The notes beneath the pieces are model-generated. The model ran no database searches. It was given only the letters and a program-made list of their open reading frames with translations, and was not told the origin of the DNA. The position numbers and the translations under genes were made by a program. Below, one piece after another: positions 40,405 through 51,899 of a stretch of 64,000 nucleotides of DNA (position 1 is its first letter; every line of letters starts with the position of its first letter). The DNA comes from Pseudomonas sp. DG56-2 (GTDB lineage: Bacteria; Pseudomonadota; Gammaproteobacteria; Pseudomonadales; Pseudomonadaceae). The DNA lies in the NCBI RefSeq assembly GCF_004803755.1, contig NZ_CP032311.1, forward strand, positions 3,984,501 to 4,048,500, written 5' to 3'.

Positions 40405-41265
40405 GTGAGTAATCTTTTGGTCATTCGCCCGCGCGCCGAATCCGTCGAAGGACAACCGATCTTGCGCCCCCTGCCTTCAGCCCAGTGCCGAAGCATCGGG
40501 CCGTTCGTTTTTTTCGACCACATGCTCGAAACCGACTACGCCGCAGGCAAAGGTGTGAATATCCGCCAGCACCCCCATATCGGCCTGTCCACCCTCACCT
40601 ACCTGTTCGAAGGGGAACTGCTGCACAAGGACAGTCTCGGCTCCGATCAGCGGGTCAAAGCCGGAGACGTCAGTTGGATGACCGCTGGCAGCGCTATTGC
40701 CCATGTCGAGCGTACCCCGGCGGACCTGTTGGAAAGCGGCTCACGCCTGCATGGCCTGCAAGTCTGGCTAGCTTCCCCAAAAGACAAGGAACAAGGAGCC
40801 GGGCAATACAGCCATCATCCTGCTGCGAGCTTGCCGACGAGCGACAGTCTGGGCGTCAACATTCGTTTGATCGCAGGTAATGGATTCTGCCTGCAATCAC
40901 CGGTGCCAGTGCTTTCGCCAACGCTCTATGCGTTGATTCAGATGCAGGCTGCAACCACCCTGAGCGTGCCGACCGAGCATATTGAGCGCGGCCTCTATGT
41001 ATTGGATGGCGAAGTGCTGCTGAACGATCAAGCCGTAGAACCGCATAGCTTAGTGATACTGCCAGAGGGTGAAGAAATGAGCCTGTATGCCGAGAGCGAG
41101 AGCCAATTGGTGCTGTTTGGCGGCGACCCACTGGATGGACCACGACGAATGAACTGGAATTTTGTTGCCAGTGATCCCGCGCTTATAGATCAGGCTCGAG
41201 CCCGCTGGGCCGCTGGGGACTGGCCAAGGGTGCCGGGGGAAAGTGAACGAATCGAACTGCCTTGA
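40405..41265 (+). CDS. Pirin family protein
   Basis: 286 residues, bicupin. The N-terminal cupin has the metal site QHPHIGLSTLTYLFEGE and HKDSLG, with GDVSWMTAGSAIAHVE; the C-terminal cupin has YVLDGEVLLNDQ and LFGGDPLDGPRRMNWNFV. Bacterial pirins include quercetin dioxygenases and regulators of pyruvate metabolism; function here is not known. I chose GTG 40405, which has GGAG seven bases upstream, over an ATG at 40369 without one. Divergent from the amidohydrolase gene. Confidence 0.9.
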   Translation: MSNLLVIRPRAESVEGQPILRPLPSAQCRSIGPFVFFDHMLETDYAAGKGVNIRQHPHIGLSTLTYLFEGELLHKDSLGSDQRVKAGDVSWMTAGSAIAHVERTPADLLESGSRLHGLQVWLASPKDKEQGAGQYSHHPAASLPTSDSLGVNIRLIAGNGFCLQSPVPVLSPTLYALIQMQAATTLSVPTEHIERGLYVLDGEVLLNDQAVEPHSLVILPEGEEMSLYAESESQLVLFGGDPLDGPRRMNWNFVASDPALIDQARARWAAGDWPRVPGESERIELP

Positions 41266-41299
41266 GCCTGGGCGGCACTGGCAACGGACAATGTATAAA

Positions 41300-41365
41300 C
41301 CGTGGGAATGGATTCCTCACGAAGGGCTGCACAGCAGCCCCGTCGCGGGCGACTAACTCCCACGG
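41300..41365. repeat. REP-like palindromic element between convergent genes
   Basis: Outer arms CCGTGGGA (41300-41307) and TCCCACGG (41358-41365) and an inner stem GGGCTGC / GCAGCCC fold into a nested hairpin. Both the sequence style (GTGGGA...CGAAGGGCTGC...TCGCGGG...TCCCAC) and the position between convergent genes fit Pseudomonas REP or BIME elements. It may also act as a two-way terminator for the pirin and dienelactone hydrolase genes. Confidence 0.65.
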
Positions 41366-41383
41366 GATGGAACCGACGAACCC

Positions 41384-42109
41384 CTAGGCCTTGAACACTT
41401 CATCCAACAAGTTGTACATAGCCCGGAAAGCCCGCTTGGAGATGCGCGCGTCGTACTTCATCTTGCCAGGGATATTGGCCGCCGTGTCGGTGAACGAATG
41501 CACCGCACCACCATAGCTGACCAGTTGCCAGTCAACCTTGGCCGCATCCATCTCGGCAGCGAACGCCGGTAGCTGCTCTGTAGGCACAAACGGATCAGCT
41601 GCGCCATGCAGCACCAGCATCGACGCCTTCACTTTGCCTTCCTGGGCCGGCAACGGCGTATCCAGCGTACCGTGAAACGACACCGCCACCTGCAGGCGCT
41701 CATCGGCACGCGCCAGTTCCAAGGCGCAGCAACCGCCAAAACAGAAACCAAAGGTAGCAAGCTTACCCGGCTCAAGCACCGCCCTGGATTGCCCCAACAA
41801 CTGATCCAGTGCCGCTTTGAGGCGCTTGCGCAGCTCAACCCGGTCATCTTTCAACGGCGTCATCGCCGCGCCCGCTTCATCCATGTTCGACGGCCGCAGG
41901 GTCTGCCCATAAATGTCGGCGAGCAACACCACATAGCCTTGGGCAGCGACATCCCTGGCGATGCGCTCGGCACCTTCGCCAACCCCCATCCAGTTCGGCG
42001 CCATCAGCAAACCAGGCTGTTCCTTGGCCCCCTGGGTATAAAACAAGCGACTCTCATAGGCTTTGCCGGCAACATGATAGACCAGCGATTCGACGGTAAC
42101 CTTGCTCAT
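41384..42109 (-). CDS. Dienelactone hydrolase family protein
   Basis: 241 residues of the alpha/beta fold with a cysteine nucleophile in FGFCFGGCCALEL, Asp in VLHGAADPFVP and His in GGAVHSFTD, the Cys-Asp-His triad of dienelactone hydrolases. Many relatives are general esterases, so catechol degradation should not be assumed; no catabolic genes are nearby. ATG 42109 with AAGGAGGAC upstream. It is downstream of htpG but separated by its terminator. Confidence 0.9.
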   Translation of the reverse strand: MSKVTVESLVYHVAGKAYESRLFYTQGAKEQPGLLMAPNWMGVGEGAERIARDVAAQGYVVLLADIYGQTLRPSNMDEAGAAMTPLKDDRVELRKRLKAALDQLLGQSRAVLEPGKLATFGFCFGGCCALELARADERLQVAVSFHGTLDTPLPAQEGKVKASMLVLHGAADPFVPTEQLPAFAAEMDAAKVDWQLVSYGGAVHSFTDTAANIPGKMKYDARISKRAFRAMYNLLDEVFKA

Positions 42110-42129
42110 GCAGTCCTCCTTGCACCATG

Positions 42130-42154
42130 AAAAAAGCCCGCCGAAGCGGGCTTT
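42130..42154 (-). terminator. Intrinsic terminator of htpG
   Basis: Stem AAAGCCCGC / GCGGGCTTT with TTCG loop on the minus strand, followed by a T run, 13 bases after the htpG stop. Confidence 0.88.
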
Positions 42155-42166
42155 CCCTGACTCTAC

Positions 42167-44071
42167 TTAAGCCGACAATTCGACCAGCAGCTTGTTCAGG
42201 CGACGAACGTACGCCGCCGGATCCTTCAAGCTGTCACCCGCTGCCAGGGCAGCCTGATCGAAGAGGATGTGCGAGAAGTCGGCGAAACGATCTTCGCTCT
42301 GCTCGTTGTCCAGTTTCTCGATCAGCGGGTGGCCCGGGTTGAATTCAAAGATCGGCTTGGAGTCCGGCACCTTCTGTCCGCTGGCTTCCAGGATCTGGCG
42401 CATCTGCAAGCCCAAGTCCTGCTCACCGATGGCCAGGATCGCTGGCGAGTCGGTCAGGCGGTGAGATACACGCACTTCACTGACGCTCTCGCCCAAGGCA
42501 GCTTTCAGGCGCTCGACCAACCCTTCTTTTTCCTTGGCAACTTCTTCTTGGGCTTTCTTGTCCTCTTCAGAGTCCAACTTACCCAGATCCAGATCGCCAC
42601 GGGCGACATCGACGAAGCTCTTGCCGTCGAACTCGTTCAAGTAGCTCATCAGCCACTCGTCGATACGATCAGTGAGCAGCAGCACCTCGATGCCTTTTTT
42701 GCGGAAGACTTCCAGGTGTGGGCTGTTCTTGACCTGCGCGTAGGATTCACCGGTAAGGAAGTAGATCTTGTCCTGACCTTCCTTGGCGCGAGCCAGGTAG
42801 TCTGCCAGAGACACGCTTTGCTCGCCGCTTTCATCGCTGGTGGAAGCGAAGCGCAGCAGGCCGGCGATCTTCTCCTTGTTGGCGAAATCTTCAGCCGGAC
42901 CTTCCTTCATGACTTGGCCGAAGTTTTTCCAGAAGCCCTTGTACTGTTCAGGCTCGTTCTTGGCCAGCTTCTCGAGCATGTCCAGCACGCGCTTGGTCAG
43001 TGCCGATTTCATCGAATCGATGATCGGATCTTTTTGCAGGATTTCCCGCGAAACGTTAAGCGAGAGATCGTTGGAGTCGACCACACCTTTGATAAAGCGC
43101 AGGTACAGCGGCAGGAACGACTCGGCCTGGTCCATGACGAACACGCGCTGAACGTACAGCTTCAGACCGCGCGGCGCCTCGCGCTGATACAGGTCGAACG
43201 GCGCACGTGCCGGCACGTAGAGCAGCGAGTTGTATTCAAGCTTGCCTTCGACCTTGTTGTGGCTCCAGGCCAGCGGGTTCTCGAAATCGTGACCGATATG
43301 CTTGTAGAACTCCTGGTATTCCTCGTCCTTGATCTCGGTGCGCGGACGGGTCCACAGAGCGCTGGCACGGTTGACGGTTTCCCATTCCTCGGCCGGCTTC
43401 TCCTCGCCTTCTGCGGCTTCGACTTGCTTTGGCAACTCGATTGGCAGCGCGATATGGTCGGAATACTTCTTGATGATGTTGCGCAGACGCCAGCCATCAG
43501 CGAATTCTTCTTCACCTTTTTTCAGATGCAGAACAATACGGGTACCACGGTCGGCTTTATCTACGGTGGCCACTTCAAAGTCGCCCTCGCCCTTGGAGGA
43601 CCAATGCACACCTTCGGCAGCCGGAGCGCCGGCACGACGGCTGAACACATCGACCTTGTCGGCGACGATAAATGCCGAATAGAAGCCCACACCGAACTGA
43701 CCGATCAGGTGCGAATCTTTTTTCTGGTCGCCGGTGAGGTTCTTCATGAAGTCGGCAGTGCCGGACTTGGCGATCGTACCCAGGTGGGTGATCACGTCTT
43801 CACGGCTCATGCCAATGCCGTTGTCTTCGAGGGTAACGGTATTGGCATCCTTGTCGAAGCTGACACGAATTTTCAGCTCGGCGCCGCCTTCGAGCAGCTC
43901 AGGCTTGGCCAGTGCTTCGAAACGCAGTTTGTCGACCGCGTCGGAGGCGTTGGAAATCAGTTCGCGAAGGAAGATTTCCTTGTTCGAATACAGGGAATGG
44001 ATCATGAGGTGCAGCAGCTGCTTGACCTCGGTCTGGAAGCCCAGGGTTTCTTTTTGAGTTTCCACACTCAT
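42167..44071 (-). CDS. htpG: Chaperone protein HtpG (Hsp90)
   Basis: 634 residues. N-terminal GHKL ATPase with [42 protein letters not shown] and GTRIVLHL; middle domain; C-terminal dimerisation domain. No charged eukaryotic linker and no MEEVD tail, as normal for bacteria. It folds selected client proteins in the cytoplasm. ATG 44071 starts [16 protein letters not shown]; longer in-frame upstream sequence does not belong to the family. Confidence 0.97.
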   Translation of the reverse strand: MSVETQKETLGFQTEVKQLLHLMIHSLYSNKEIFLRELISNASDAVDKLRFEALAKPELLEGGAELKIRVSFDKDANTVTLEDNGIGMSREDVITHLGTIAKSGTADFMKNLTGDQKKDSHLIGQFGVGFYSAFIVADKVDVFSRRAGAPAAEGVHWSSKGEGDFEVATVDKADRGTRIVLHLKKGEEEFADGWRLRNIIKKYSDHIALPIELPKQVEAAEGEEKPAEEWETVNRASALWTRPRTEIKDEEYQEFYKHIGHDFENPLAWSHNKVEGKLEYNSLLYVPARAPFDLYQREAPRGLKLYVQRVFVMDQAESFLPLYLRFIKGVVDSNDLSLNVSREILQKDPIIDSMKSALTKRVLDMLEKLAKNEPEQYKGFWKNFGQVMKEGPAEDFANKEKIAGLLRFASTSDESGEQSVSLADYLARAKEGQDKIYFLTGESYAQVKNSPHLEVFRKKGIEVLLLTDRIDEWLMSYLNEFDGKSFVDVARGDLDLGKLDSEEDKKAQEEVAKEKEGLVERLKAALGESVSEVRVSHRLTDSPAILAIGEQDLGLQMRQILEASGQKVPDSKPIFEFNPGHPLIEKLDNEQSEDRFADFSHILFDQAALAAGDSLKDPAAYVRRLNKLLVELSA

Positions 44072-44176
44072 GGTATTCAACACTCCAATCTGATGGCAGT
44101 AGTCGTTCGGCAGGCGGACACATCGGCCCAAGCCTGCTTTCACGGCGGGATGTCATGCAGATGGGGGCACGAGAAA

Positions 44177-44638
44177 CTATTTCAAGGGCATGCCGACTTC
44201 TTCGATCTTGAAATGCGCACGCGCCGTGGCAATCGGTTCAGCTTCGCTGCCTTGCCATGCGGTTATCGCCACGTTGGTCACCCGTCGCCCTTGGCGCCAC
44301 AACTGGCAGCGAGCATAAGTGTCGCGAAAGTGCCCCGCACGCAGATAGTCGATGGAAAAATCGATGATTTTCGGAATCGTAGCGCTTTCACTGAAAATCA
44401 ACAGATACAAGGCTGCCGACAATTCCATGAAGCCGGCAATAACCCCCCCATGAATAGCGGGCAGCAAGGGATTGCCAATGTTTTCCCGGCTGGCCGGCAG
44501 GCAAAACAACAGATCGTCGCCCTCGCGACTGCACTGAATGCCTATCAACCCTGCATAGGGAATCAACTGCAACAGTGGCTGATAGTTACCTTCAGCATGC
44601 GCCTTGCGTAACTGCAAATGCACCTCTGGGGGAATCAT
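44177..44638 (-). CDS. PaaI-type hotdog-fold thioesterase
   Basis: 153 residues of the hotdog fold, with LPAIHGGVIAGFMELSAAL (the conserved HGG loop and catalytic acidic residue) and IDFSIDYLRAG. Probably hydrolyses an acyl- or aryl-CoA thioester. ATG 44638 overlaps the TGA of the upstream thioesterase gene (ATGA). The two proteins are similar in pattern and may form a heteromeric enzyme, or may be simple duplicates. Confidence 0.88.
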   Translation of the reverse strand: MIPPEVHLQLRKAHAEGNYQPLLQLIPYAGLIGIQCSREGDDLLFCLPASRENIGNPLLPAIHGGVIAGFMELSAALYLLIFSESATIPKIIDFSIDYLRAGHFRDTYARCQLWRQGRRVTNVAITAWQGSEAEPIATARAHFKIEEVGMPLK

Positions 44639-45111
44639 TGCCCGCGCTCCTTCAACGAACTGCCAAAACTCAACCCGCCCTTCACATTTTTGCCCAAACG
44701 CATAAAGGTACCCACCACCTGCGCAATGGGTTGCTCGGGATCGTCCTGATACGCCATGCCGCGAGTGAAAATCACATCGCGGGTAACCCGATAGCAATGC
44801 GCATAACCGTAGACATCAAGGCCAGGCTTGGCTGAATGCATATAGTCGATGCGCAGATCGAGGGTCGGGCAGACTTCGAACGCTGGCAGTACACATAGCG
44901 TGGCCATGCCGCAGGTGGTATCCATCAATGTCGTCAGGGCACCACCATGAATAGCCCCGGTCTGTGGATTGCCGATAATTTTTGGCGAATAAGGCAGCAC
45001 CAGCGTCATACCCTGGTTGTCCACGTGATGCACACGCATCTGTAAAACCTGGCAATGAGGTAAAGCACAGAGAAAGCGCTCTGCCATGGCCATCAATGGA
45101 GTGTCACTCAT
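44635..45111 (-). CDS. PaaI-type hotdog-fold thioesterase
   Basis: 158 residues. Hotdog signature TGAIHGGALTTLMDTTCGMA with the acidic residue Asp in LMD, then LDLRIDYMHSAKPG. It is the first gene of a coupled pair of thioesterases. ATG 45111 starts MSDTPLMAMAERF; an upstream in-frame extension to 45156 lies in the promoter region. Substrate unknown. Confidence 0.88.
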   Translation of the reverse strand: MSDTPLMAMAERFLCALPHCQVLQMRVHHVDNQGMTLVLPYSPKIIGNPQTGAIHGGALTTLMDTTCGMATLCVLPAFEVCPTLDLRIDYMHSAKPGLDVYGYAHCYRVTRDVIFTRGMAYQDDPEQPIAQVVGTFMRLGKNVKGGLSFGSSLKERGQ

Positions 45112-45214
45112 ATCACTAAAGCCTTTGTGGTTATTGAGACAATGCACACGCCCCAAAAAAAGTCTATGTAGATCCGGGAGTTATATATCTGTAATGTATG
45201 TGGAACTTCTATCC

Positions 45215-45242
45215 GTTACTTGAGCTCAAAGGAACAAGTAAC
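45215..45242 (+). promoter_or_regulatory. Leader hairpin before the small lipoprotein gene
   Basis: GTTACTTG and CAAGTAAC form a perfect 8-base inverted repeat with a 12-base loop, 25 bases before the ATG at 45268. It may be an operator or a 5' leader stem. Confidence 0.35.
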
Positions 45243-45267
45243 TTATTTCCACAAGGAGAAACACCCC

Positions 45268-45549
45268 ATGCGTAAACCTTTTGCTTTTGCCGTAATGCTG
45301 GCCGCCGCCCTGGGTCTCGCTGCTTGCGATAAAGCCAGCGAAGACAAGGCTCAGGATGCTGCGCAACACACCGAGAACGCCCAGCAGAAGATGGACGAAG
45401 CTCAGGATAAAGTGAACGAGGCTGCAAAAGAAAACGCTGAAGCCGCCAAAGACAGTGCTGAAGCGCAACAGAAAGCCGCTGAAGAAGCCGCTCCTGCTGC
45501 ACCGGTCACCCCCGCGCCAGAAACCGCTCCAGCCGAGCCTGCCAAGTAA
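45268..45549 (+). CDS. Small coiled-coil lipoprotein
   Basis: 93 residues. Signal peptide ending in lipobox LAAC (Cys20), then an Ala/Glu/Lys/Gln-rich region (about 21-75) that reads as one long amphipathic helix, and a flexible Pro/Ala tail (APAAPVTPAPETAPAEPAK). It is likely an outer-membrane-anchored envelope lipoprotein. The composition is Lpp- or YgdI-like but I cannot assign a family. ATG 45268 follows AAGGAGAAACACCCC. Confidence 0.8.
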   Translation: MRKPFAFAVMLAAALGLAACDKASEDKAQDAAQHTENAQQKMDEAQDKVNEAAKENAEAAKDSAEAQQKAAEEAAPAAPVTPAPETAPAEPAK

Positions 45550-45568
45550 GCAAGCGCCCTGGAATGAA

Positions 45569-45595
45569 AAAACCCGACAGTTGTCGGGTTTTTTT
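45569..45595 (+). terminator. Intrinsic terminator of the lipoprotein gene
   Basis: Stem AACCCGACA / TGTCGGGTT followed by seven T residues, 20 bases after the stop. Confidence 0.9.
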
Positions 45596-45622
45596 ATATT
45601 CGTGACTCAACGCTGTAACGTT

Positions 45623-46366
45623 TCAGTTAAGCCCAGCGTCTTTTGCTGTTTCCACCCCTGGCACCTCAGTCGGGGTATATACCATCACCTCCAGCACATC
45701 GGAGTGAAACTCGCGCCGGTACAGCACAAGGACAACACCCGCACTCATCAGCATGAACAACCATGGACTGATAAACCAACTGAGCATGGCCATGCCAAAG
45801 TAATAAGAGCGCAGACCAAAGTTGAACTGGTTGGCAGCCATTGAAATGACCCGCGCTGCACGCTGGGCAAATGCCTTGCGCTCCAGTTCGTTGACATGAC
45901 GCTCACCCACCATTGGCGCCGACCCCACCAAAATGGCCGCAAAGTTATACTGACGCATGCACCAACTGAAGGTGAAAAAGGCATAAACAAACACCGTGGC
46001 CAAGCACAGCAGCTTTACTTCCGACATGCCTTGAGTCGCCTGCTGAACCAGCGGCAAGTCAGCCAGTAACGACACGGCGCGATCAGAAGCGCCGAGCACA
46101 GTAAGAATGCCCGCAAGAATAATCAGCGTACTGGAAGCAAAAAACGAAGCGTTGCGCTCAAGGTTAGCCACAACACTTGCATCGGCAATACGGTTGTCCC
46201 GCATCAACATCCGGCGCATCCAGTCTTCGCGGTACAGGTGCAACACGCTGGCCAGGCAGGCTGTGTCGCGCCCCTTCCAGGTCGCATAGCGGGTATAGCC
46301 GCCCCAGCACACAACAAACCAACAGGCTGCCAGCAGATGAATCAGATTATTTTGAATGAAACTCAT
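45623..46366 (-). CDS. DUF599 family membrane protein
   Basis: 247 residues with four to five membrane segments: LIHLLAACWFVVCWGGY, STLIILAGILTVLG, LLCLATVFVYAFFTFSW, and FGMAMLSWFISPWLFMLMSAGVVLVLY. The blocks RMLMRDNRIADASVVANLERNASFFAS and FTFSWCMRQYNFAAIL are typical of DUF599. Function unknown. ATG 46366 has a GAGG upstream; a longer frame to 46444 is not conserved-looking. Confidence 0.85.
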   Translation of the reverse strand: MSFIQNNLIHLLAACWFVVCWGGYTRYATWKGRDTACLASVLHLYREDWMRRMLMRDNRIADASVVANLERNASFFASSTLIILAGILTVLGASDRAVSLLADLPLVQQATQGMSEVKLLCLATVFVYAFFTFSWCMRQYNFAAILVGSAPMVGERHVNELERKAFAQRAARVISMAANQFNFGLRSYYFGMAMLSWFISPWLFMLMSAGVVLVLYRREFHSDVLEVMVYTPTEVPGVETAKDAGLN

Positions 46367-46462
46367 GCGAGGTCCCGGTAAATAAGTTCGAACACAGTAA
46401 TACGCATTGACCGGCTTTCGACGCTTAGCCGAAGAAAAAGACACGTCCGATTCCGCACAACG

Positions 46463-46497
46463 AAAAAGCCCCGCATCCCTTTCAGGATGCGGGGCTT
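46463..46497 (-). terminator. Intrinsic terminator of brnQ
   Basis: Perfect 13-base stem AAGCCCCGCATCC / GGATGCGGGGCTT on the minus strand followed by TTTCG, about 60 bases after the brnQ stop. Confidence 0.88.
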
Positions 46498-46557
46498 GTA
46501 AATATGCCCAGGCTGGCGCGCTTTGGCTTGTGGCCGGCGCCAGATGAGGGCCTATTC

Positions 46558-47871
46558 TCAGGCCAGCGCTTCGCGCGGCTTGCCCAGCAAGCGGTCGCAG
46601 CCGATGGCGATTGCCAAGGTTGCTACCGACGGAACCAACCAGGCCAGACCTTGCTCGCTGAGCGGCAAGTGGGCCAGGAAGTTTGGCAGATTCACACCCA
46701 GGCTGGTGCCCTTGATGGCGTCAACCATACCGAAGATCAGCGATACCAGCATAACCGGCGCCAGGATACGCACCTGCGAGTTCCACAGTTCTTTGCAGAA
46801 GCTCAAGCCCACCACCACGATGCACGGCGGATAGATTGCCGTCAGCACCGGGATCGAGAACATGATCAGCTTGGTCAGGCCCAGGTTCGAGATAAGCAGC
46901 GAGAAGCCGCACAGGATCACTACCAGAACCCGATAGGACAACGGCAACACCTGGCTGAAATACTCGGCACACGCGCATGTCAGGCCAACTGCAGTCACCA
47001 GGCAAGCCAGCGCGATCAACACCGCAAGGAAGCCGCTGCCCAGTGAGCCAAAGGTATACTGCACATAAGCATGCAGTACAGCGGCGCCATTGGATGCCCC
47101 GGCAGCAATCTCATGGCTACTGGCGCCCAGACGAAACAAGCTGATGTAGACCAGCGCCAGACCGACACCTGCGATCAGGCCGGCAATGATGGCATAACGA
47201 GTGATCAGCCTTGGCGATTCGACGCCCCGGGAGCGGATGGCATTGACGATGACGATACCGAATACCAGCGCACCAAGGGTATCCATGGTCAGGTAACCAT
47301 TGATAAAGCCCTGGGAAAATGCCGACGCCTCATAGGCTGGCAACGCTTCCCCCGTGGTACCGGCCGGCAGCATGAACGCGGCTATGCCCAACGCCGCCAG
47401 GGCGATAATCTTCAGTGGCGCAAGAAAACGACCCACGGTATCGAGCAGTTTGCCGGGGTACATCGACACGGCCAGAACCACCAGGAAGTACACCAGGCTG
47501 TAGATAAACAACGCGGTCGGACTTTCGCCGGTCAGCGGTGCCACACCTACTTCGAAGGAAACCGTCGCGGTTCGCGGCGTGGCGAACAGGGGACCGACAG
47601 ACAGGTAGCAGACCGCTGCAAGCAACCCGCCAGCGACCTTGCCGATTGGACTACTGAGCGCGTCCATACCGCCGCCCACCTTGGCCAGGGCGATCACGGT
47701 GATAACCGGCAGACCTACCGCGGTGATCAGAAAGCCCAGCGCCGCCGTCCACACGTGTGGACCGGACTGCAGACCGACGATCGGCGGAAAGATAATATTG
47801 CCCGCACCAACGAACAACGCGAACGTCATAAAACCAAGCGCCAGGACATCCTGGCCTTTCAAGACTTTCAT
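46558..47871 (-). CDS. brnQ: Branched-chain amino acid transport carrier BrnQ
   Basis: 437 residues, about 12 membrane segments, LIVCS (BrnQ) family: [21 protein letters not shown] at the N-terminus, [20 protein letters not shown] and [11 protein letters not shown] near the end. It is a cation-coupled importer of leucine, isoleucine and valine in the inner membrane. ATG 47871 overlaps a TAA (TAATG) of an upstream open frame and has no clear Shine-Dalgarno; see the finding on its long leader. Confidence 0.93.
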   Translation of the reverse strand: MKVLKGQDVLALGFMTFALFVGAGNIIFPPIVGLQSGPHVWTAALGFLITAVGLPVITVIALAKVGGGMDALSSPIGKVAGGLLAAVCYLSVGPLFATPRTATVSFEVGVAPLTGESPTALFIYSLVYFLVVLAVSMYPGKLLDTVGRFLAPLKIIALAALGIAAFMLPAGTTGEALPAYEASAFSQGFINGYLTMDTLGALVFGIVIVNAIRSRGVESPRLITRYAIIAGLIAGVGLALVYISLFRLGASSHEIAAGASNGAAVLHAYVQYTFGSLGSGFLAVLIALACLVTAVGLTCACAEYFSQVLPLSYRVLVVILCGFSLLISNLGLTKLIMFSIPVLTAIYPPCIVVVGLSFCKELWNSQVRILAPVMLVSLIFGMVDAIKGTSLGVNLPNFLAHLPLSEQGLAWLVPSVATLAIAIGCDRLLGKPREALA

Positions 47872-48160
47872 TAAGGAAATACCACACTTCTGAAATCGGG
47901 ATTTAGAGAGGGATTTCCCCTTGGGTGAGGGAAATATGTAGCCCGTCCGGATGAGACAGGCCCTTTAAAGCATGCCAGCACCCTTTTGGGGGACCGACAC
48001 GAAAGTGCAGACAGTGTAACCAAGTTGCACCCACTGCGCATGGCTGCCTGACGAGTTGTCCGATGTGCGAAAAAGTTTGTCGCCTCGATGACAGCAATCC
48101 GGGTGTCACTTGGTAACACCCAACTACACTAGCCATCACCAATTGATGCCGTGCAAACGC
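47872..48160 (-). other. Long leader/promoter region of brnQ
   Basis: The 333 bases between the brnQ ATG and the sucD stop contain the sucD terminator and this 289-base remainder. On the minus strand it holds two small inverted repeats near brnQ: GCCTGTC with GACGGGC around 47945-47965, and ATTTCCC with GGGAAAT around 47918-47940. An open frame of 82 codons ends at the brnQ ATG but has no coding look. Confidence 0.45.
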
Positions 48161-48188
48161 AAAAAGGCCACCCGAAGGTGGCCTTTTT
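48161..48188 (-). terminator. Intrinsic terminator of sucCD
   Basis: Perfect 12-base stem AAAAAGGCCACC / GGTGGCCTTTTT with tetraloop, 17 bases after the sucD stop; symmetrical enough to work both ways. Confidence 0.9.
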
Positions 48189-48204
48189 GTTTACTGAGAA
48201 GCTA

Positions 48205-49089
48205 TTACTTCTTGGCTTCCCAGCCGGTCAGTTCGGCCAGGGCCTTGCCGATGTCTGCCAGCGAACGCACGGTTTTCACACCCGCGTCTTGCAGCGCAGC
48301 GAACTTCTCGTCTGCAGTGCCTTTGCCGCCGGAGATGATTGCACCGGCGTGACCCATACGCTTGCCCGCAGGAGCGGTAACACCAGCGATGTAGGAAACG
48401 ACAGGCTTGGTCACGTTAGCCTTGATGTAGGCAGCGGCTTCTTCTTCAGCCGAACCGCCGATCTCGCCGATCATGACGATCGCCTCGGTCTTCGGGTCTT
48501 CCTGGAACAGTTTCAGGATGTCGATGAAGTTCGAACCTGGGATCGGGTCACCACCGATACCAACGCAGGTGGACTGACCGAAACCGGCGTCAGTGGTCTG
48601 CTTGACCGCTTCATAGGTCAGGGTGCCGGAACGGGAAACGATACCGACCTTGCCTGGCAAGTGGATGTGACCTGGCATGATGCCGATCTTGCACTCGCCC
48701 GGAGTGATGACGCCTGGGCAGTTAGGGCCGATCAGGGTAACACCCAGCTCGTCGCACTTGACCTTGGCATCCAGCATGTCCAGGGTAGGAATGCCTTCGG
48801 TGATGCAGACGATCAGCTTGATGCCGCCGAACGCAGCTTCCAGGATCGAATCTTTGCAGAAAGGAGCTGGAACGTAGATGACCGAAGCGTCAGCACCGGT
48901 AGCCTCAACGGCTTCCTTGACGGTGTTGAACACCGGCAGGCCCAGGTGAGTGGTACCGCCTTTGCCTGGGGTCACGCCGCCAACCATCTTGGTGCCGTAG
49001 GCGATGGCTTGTTCGGAGTGGAAAGTACCCTGCGAGCCGGTGAAGCCCTGGCAGATGACTTTGGTGTCTTTATTGATCAGGACGCTCAT
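48205..49089 (-). CDS. sucD: Succinyl-CoA synthetase alpha subunit
   Basis: 294 residues. CoA-binding Rossmann domain ([20 protein letters not shown]) and the phosphohistidine in [17 protein letters not shown]. With SucC it converts succinyl-CoA, ADP or GDP and phosphate to succinate, CoA and nucleoside triphosphate. ATG 49089 overlaps the sucC stop by one base (TAATG). Last gene of the sdh-suc cluster. Confidence 0.98.
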   Translation of the reverse strand: MSVLINKDTKVICQGFTGSQGTFHSEQAIAYGTKMVGGVTPGKGGTTHLGLPVFNTVKEAVEATGADASVIYVPAPFCKDSILEAAFGGIKLIVCITEGIPTLDMLDAKVKCDELGVTLIGPNCPGVITPGECKIGIMPGHIHLPGKVGIVSRSGTLTYEAVKQTTDAGFGQSTCVGIGGDPIPGSNFIDILKLFQEDPKTEAIVMIGEIGGSAEEEAAAYIKANVTKPVVSYIAGVTAPAGKRMGHAGAIISGGKGTADEKFAALQDAGVKTVRSLADIGKALAELTGWEAKK

Positions 49090-50255
49090 TACTTGCCCTC
49101 CGCAGCTTTGACAACTTGTTGAGCAGCGTCGGTCAGGCTGGTTGCAGCAATGATGTTCAAACCGCTTTCTGCCAGTACTTTAGCACCCAGTTCAGCGTTG
49201 TTGCCTTCCAGGCGAACAACAACCGGTACCTTAACGCCGACTTCTTTCACAGCGCCAATGATGCCTTCGGCAATCATGTCGCAGCGAACGATGCCGCCGA
49301 AGATGTTGACCAGTACGGCCGCGACATTGCTGTCGGACAGAATGATCTTGAAGGCTTCGGTAACGCGCTCTTTGGTAGCACCACCACCTACGTCGAGGAA
49401 GTTGGCTGGCTTGCCGCCGTGCAGGTTGACGATGTCCATGGTACCCATGGCCAGGCCAGCACCGTTGACCATGCAGCCGATGTTGCCTTCCAGGGCCACG
49501 TAGTTCAGCTCGAAGCTGGCTGCGTGAGCTTCACGAGGATCGTCTTGCGACGGGTCGTGGAAGGTTTTCAGCTTAGGCTGACGGTACATGGCGTTTGCGT
49601 CGATGTTGATCTTGGCATCGAGGCAGTGCAGGTCGCCGTCGGCCTTGATGACCAGCGGGTTTACTTCCAGCAGGGCCAGGTCGTGCTCTTTGAACAGCTT
49701 GGCCAGGCCGACGAAAATCTTGGCGAACTGTGCAACTTGCTTGCCTTCCAGACCCAGCTGGAAAGCCAGTTCACGACCCTGGAATGGCTGAGCGCCAACC
49801 AGTGGATCGATAGTAGCCTTGATGATCTTCTCAGGAGTCTCGTGAGCGACTTTCTCGATATCCACGCCACCTTCGGTGGAGGCCATGAATACGATACGAC
49901 GGCTCGAACGATCTACTACAGCGCCCAGGTACAGCTCTTTGGCGATGTCAGTGCAGGATTCAACCAGGATCTTGGTCACTGGCTGACCGTTGGCGTCGGT
50001 CTGGTAGGTTACCAGACGCTTGCCCAACCACTGCGCAGCGAACGCCTTGGCGTCTTCTTTGCTGCGAACCAGCTTGACGCCGCCCGCTTTACCGCGACCA
50101 CCGGCGTGAACCTGGGCTTTGACAACCCACTCGGTGCCACCGATTTTGTCGCAGGCTTCTGCGGCAGCTTCTGGGGTGTCGACTGCGAAACCCTTGGAAA
50201 CTGGCAGGCCGTATTCAGCGAACAGCTGCTTACCCTGATACTCGTGAAGATTCAT
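49089..50255 (-). CDS. sucC: Succinyl-CoA synthetase beta subunit
   Basis: 388 residues, ATP-grasp domain followed by the CoA-ligase domain. Starts [47 protein letters not shown] and [15 protein letters not shown] are diagnostic. ATG 50255. It follows lpd by 175 bases in the same direction. Confidence 0.98.
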   Translation of the reverse strand: MNLHEYQGKQLFAEYGLPVSKGFAVDTPEAAAEACDKIGGTEWVVKAQVHAGGRGKAGGVKLVRSKEDAKAFAAQWLGKRLVTYQTDANGQPVTKILVESCTDIAKELYLGAVVDRSSRRIVFMASTEGGVDIEKVAHETPEKIIKATIDPLVGAQPFQGRELAFQLGLEGKQVAQFAKIFVGLAKLFKEHDLALLEVNPLVIKADGDLHCLDAKINIDANAMYRQPKLKTFHDPSQDDPREAHAASFELNYVALEGNIGCMVNGAGLAMGTMDIVNLHGGKPANFLDVGGGATKERVTEAFKIILSDSNVAAVLVNIFGGIVRCDMIAEGIIGAVKEVGVKVPVVVRLEGNNAELGAKVLAESGLNIIAATSLTDAAQQVVKAAEGK

Positions 50256-50430
50256 GCTTTTTACCGTCTTCGTTAGGTACTGCGCTTCGGCGCTGCGCTC
50301 TTTTGGAGTGCCGCGCCACCTGTGACCACATGCCCCCGGTATGCTCCGGGAGTTCGAGTCCGGCGGACTTTCCGCGGTGAGTCATGCACGCAAGACTCAC
50401 GACGGGCCACCCGCCGTGGTTTCTTATTGT

Positions 50431-51867
<1,437 letters not shown>

Positions 51868-51899
51868 TCAAAAAATCCTCTTTCAAGCGGCAAGCAGTA

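Noticed and set aside
42269-44611. 780-codon plus-strand open frame opposite htpG
   Set aside because: It mirrors htpG codon by codon; in GC-rich genes the antisense frame often lacks stops. The htpG product is unmistakable and the mirror protein has no recognisable domain.
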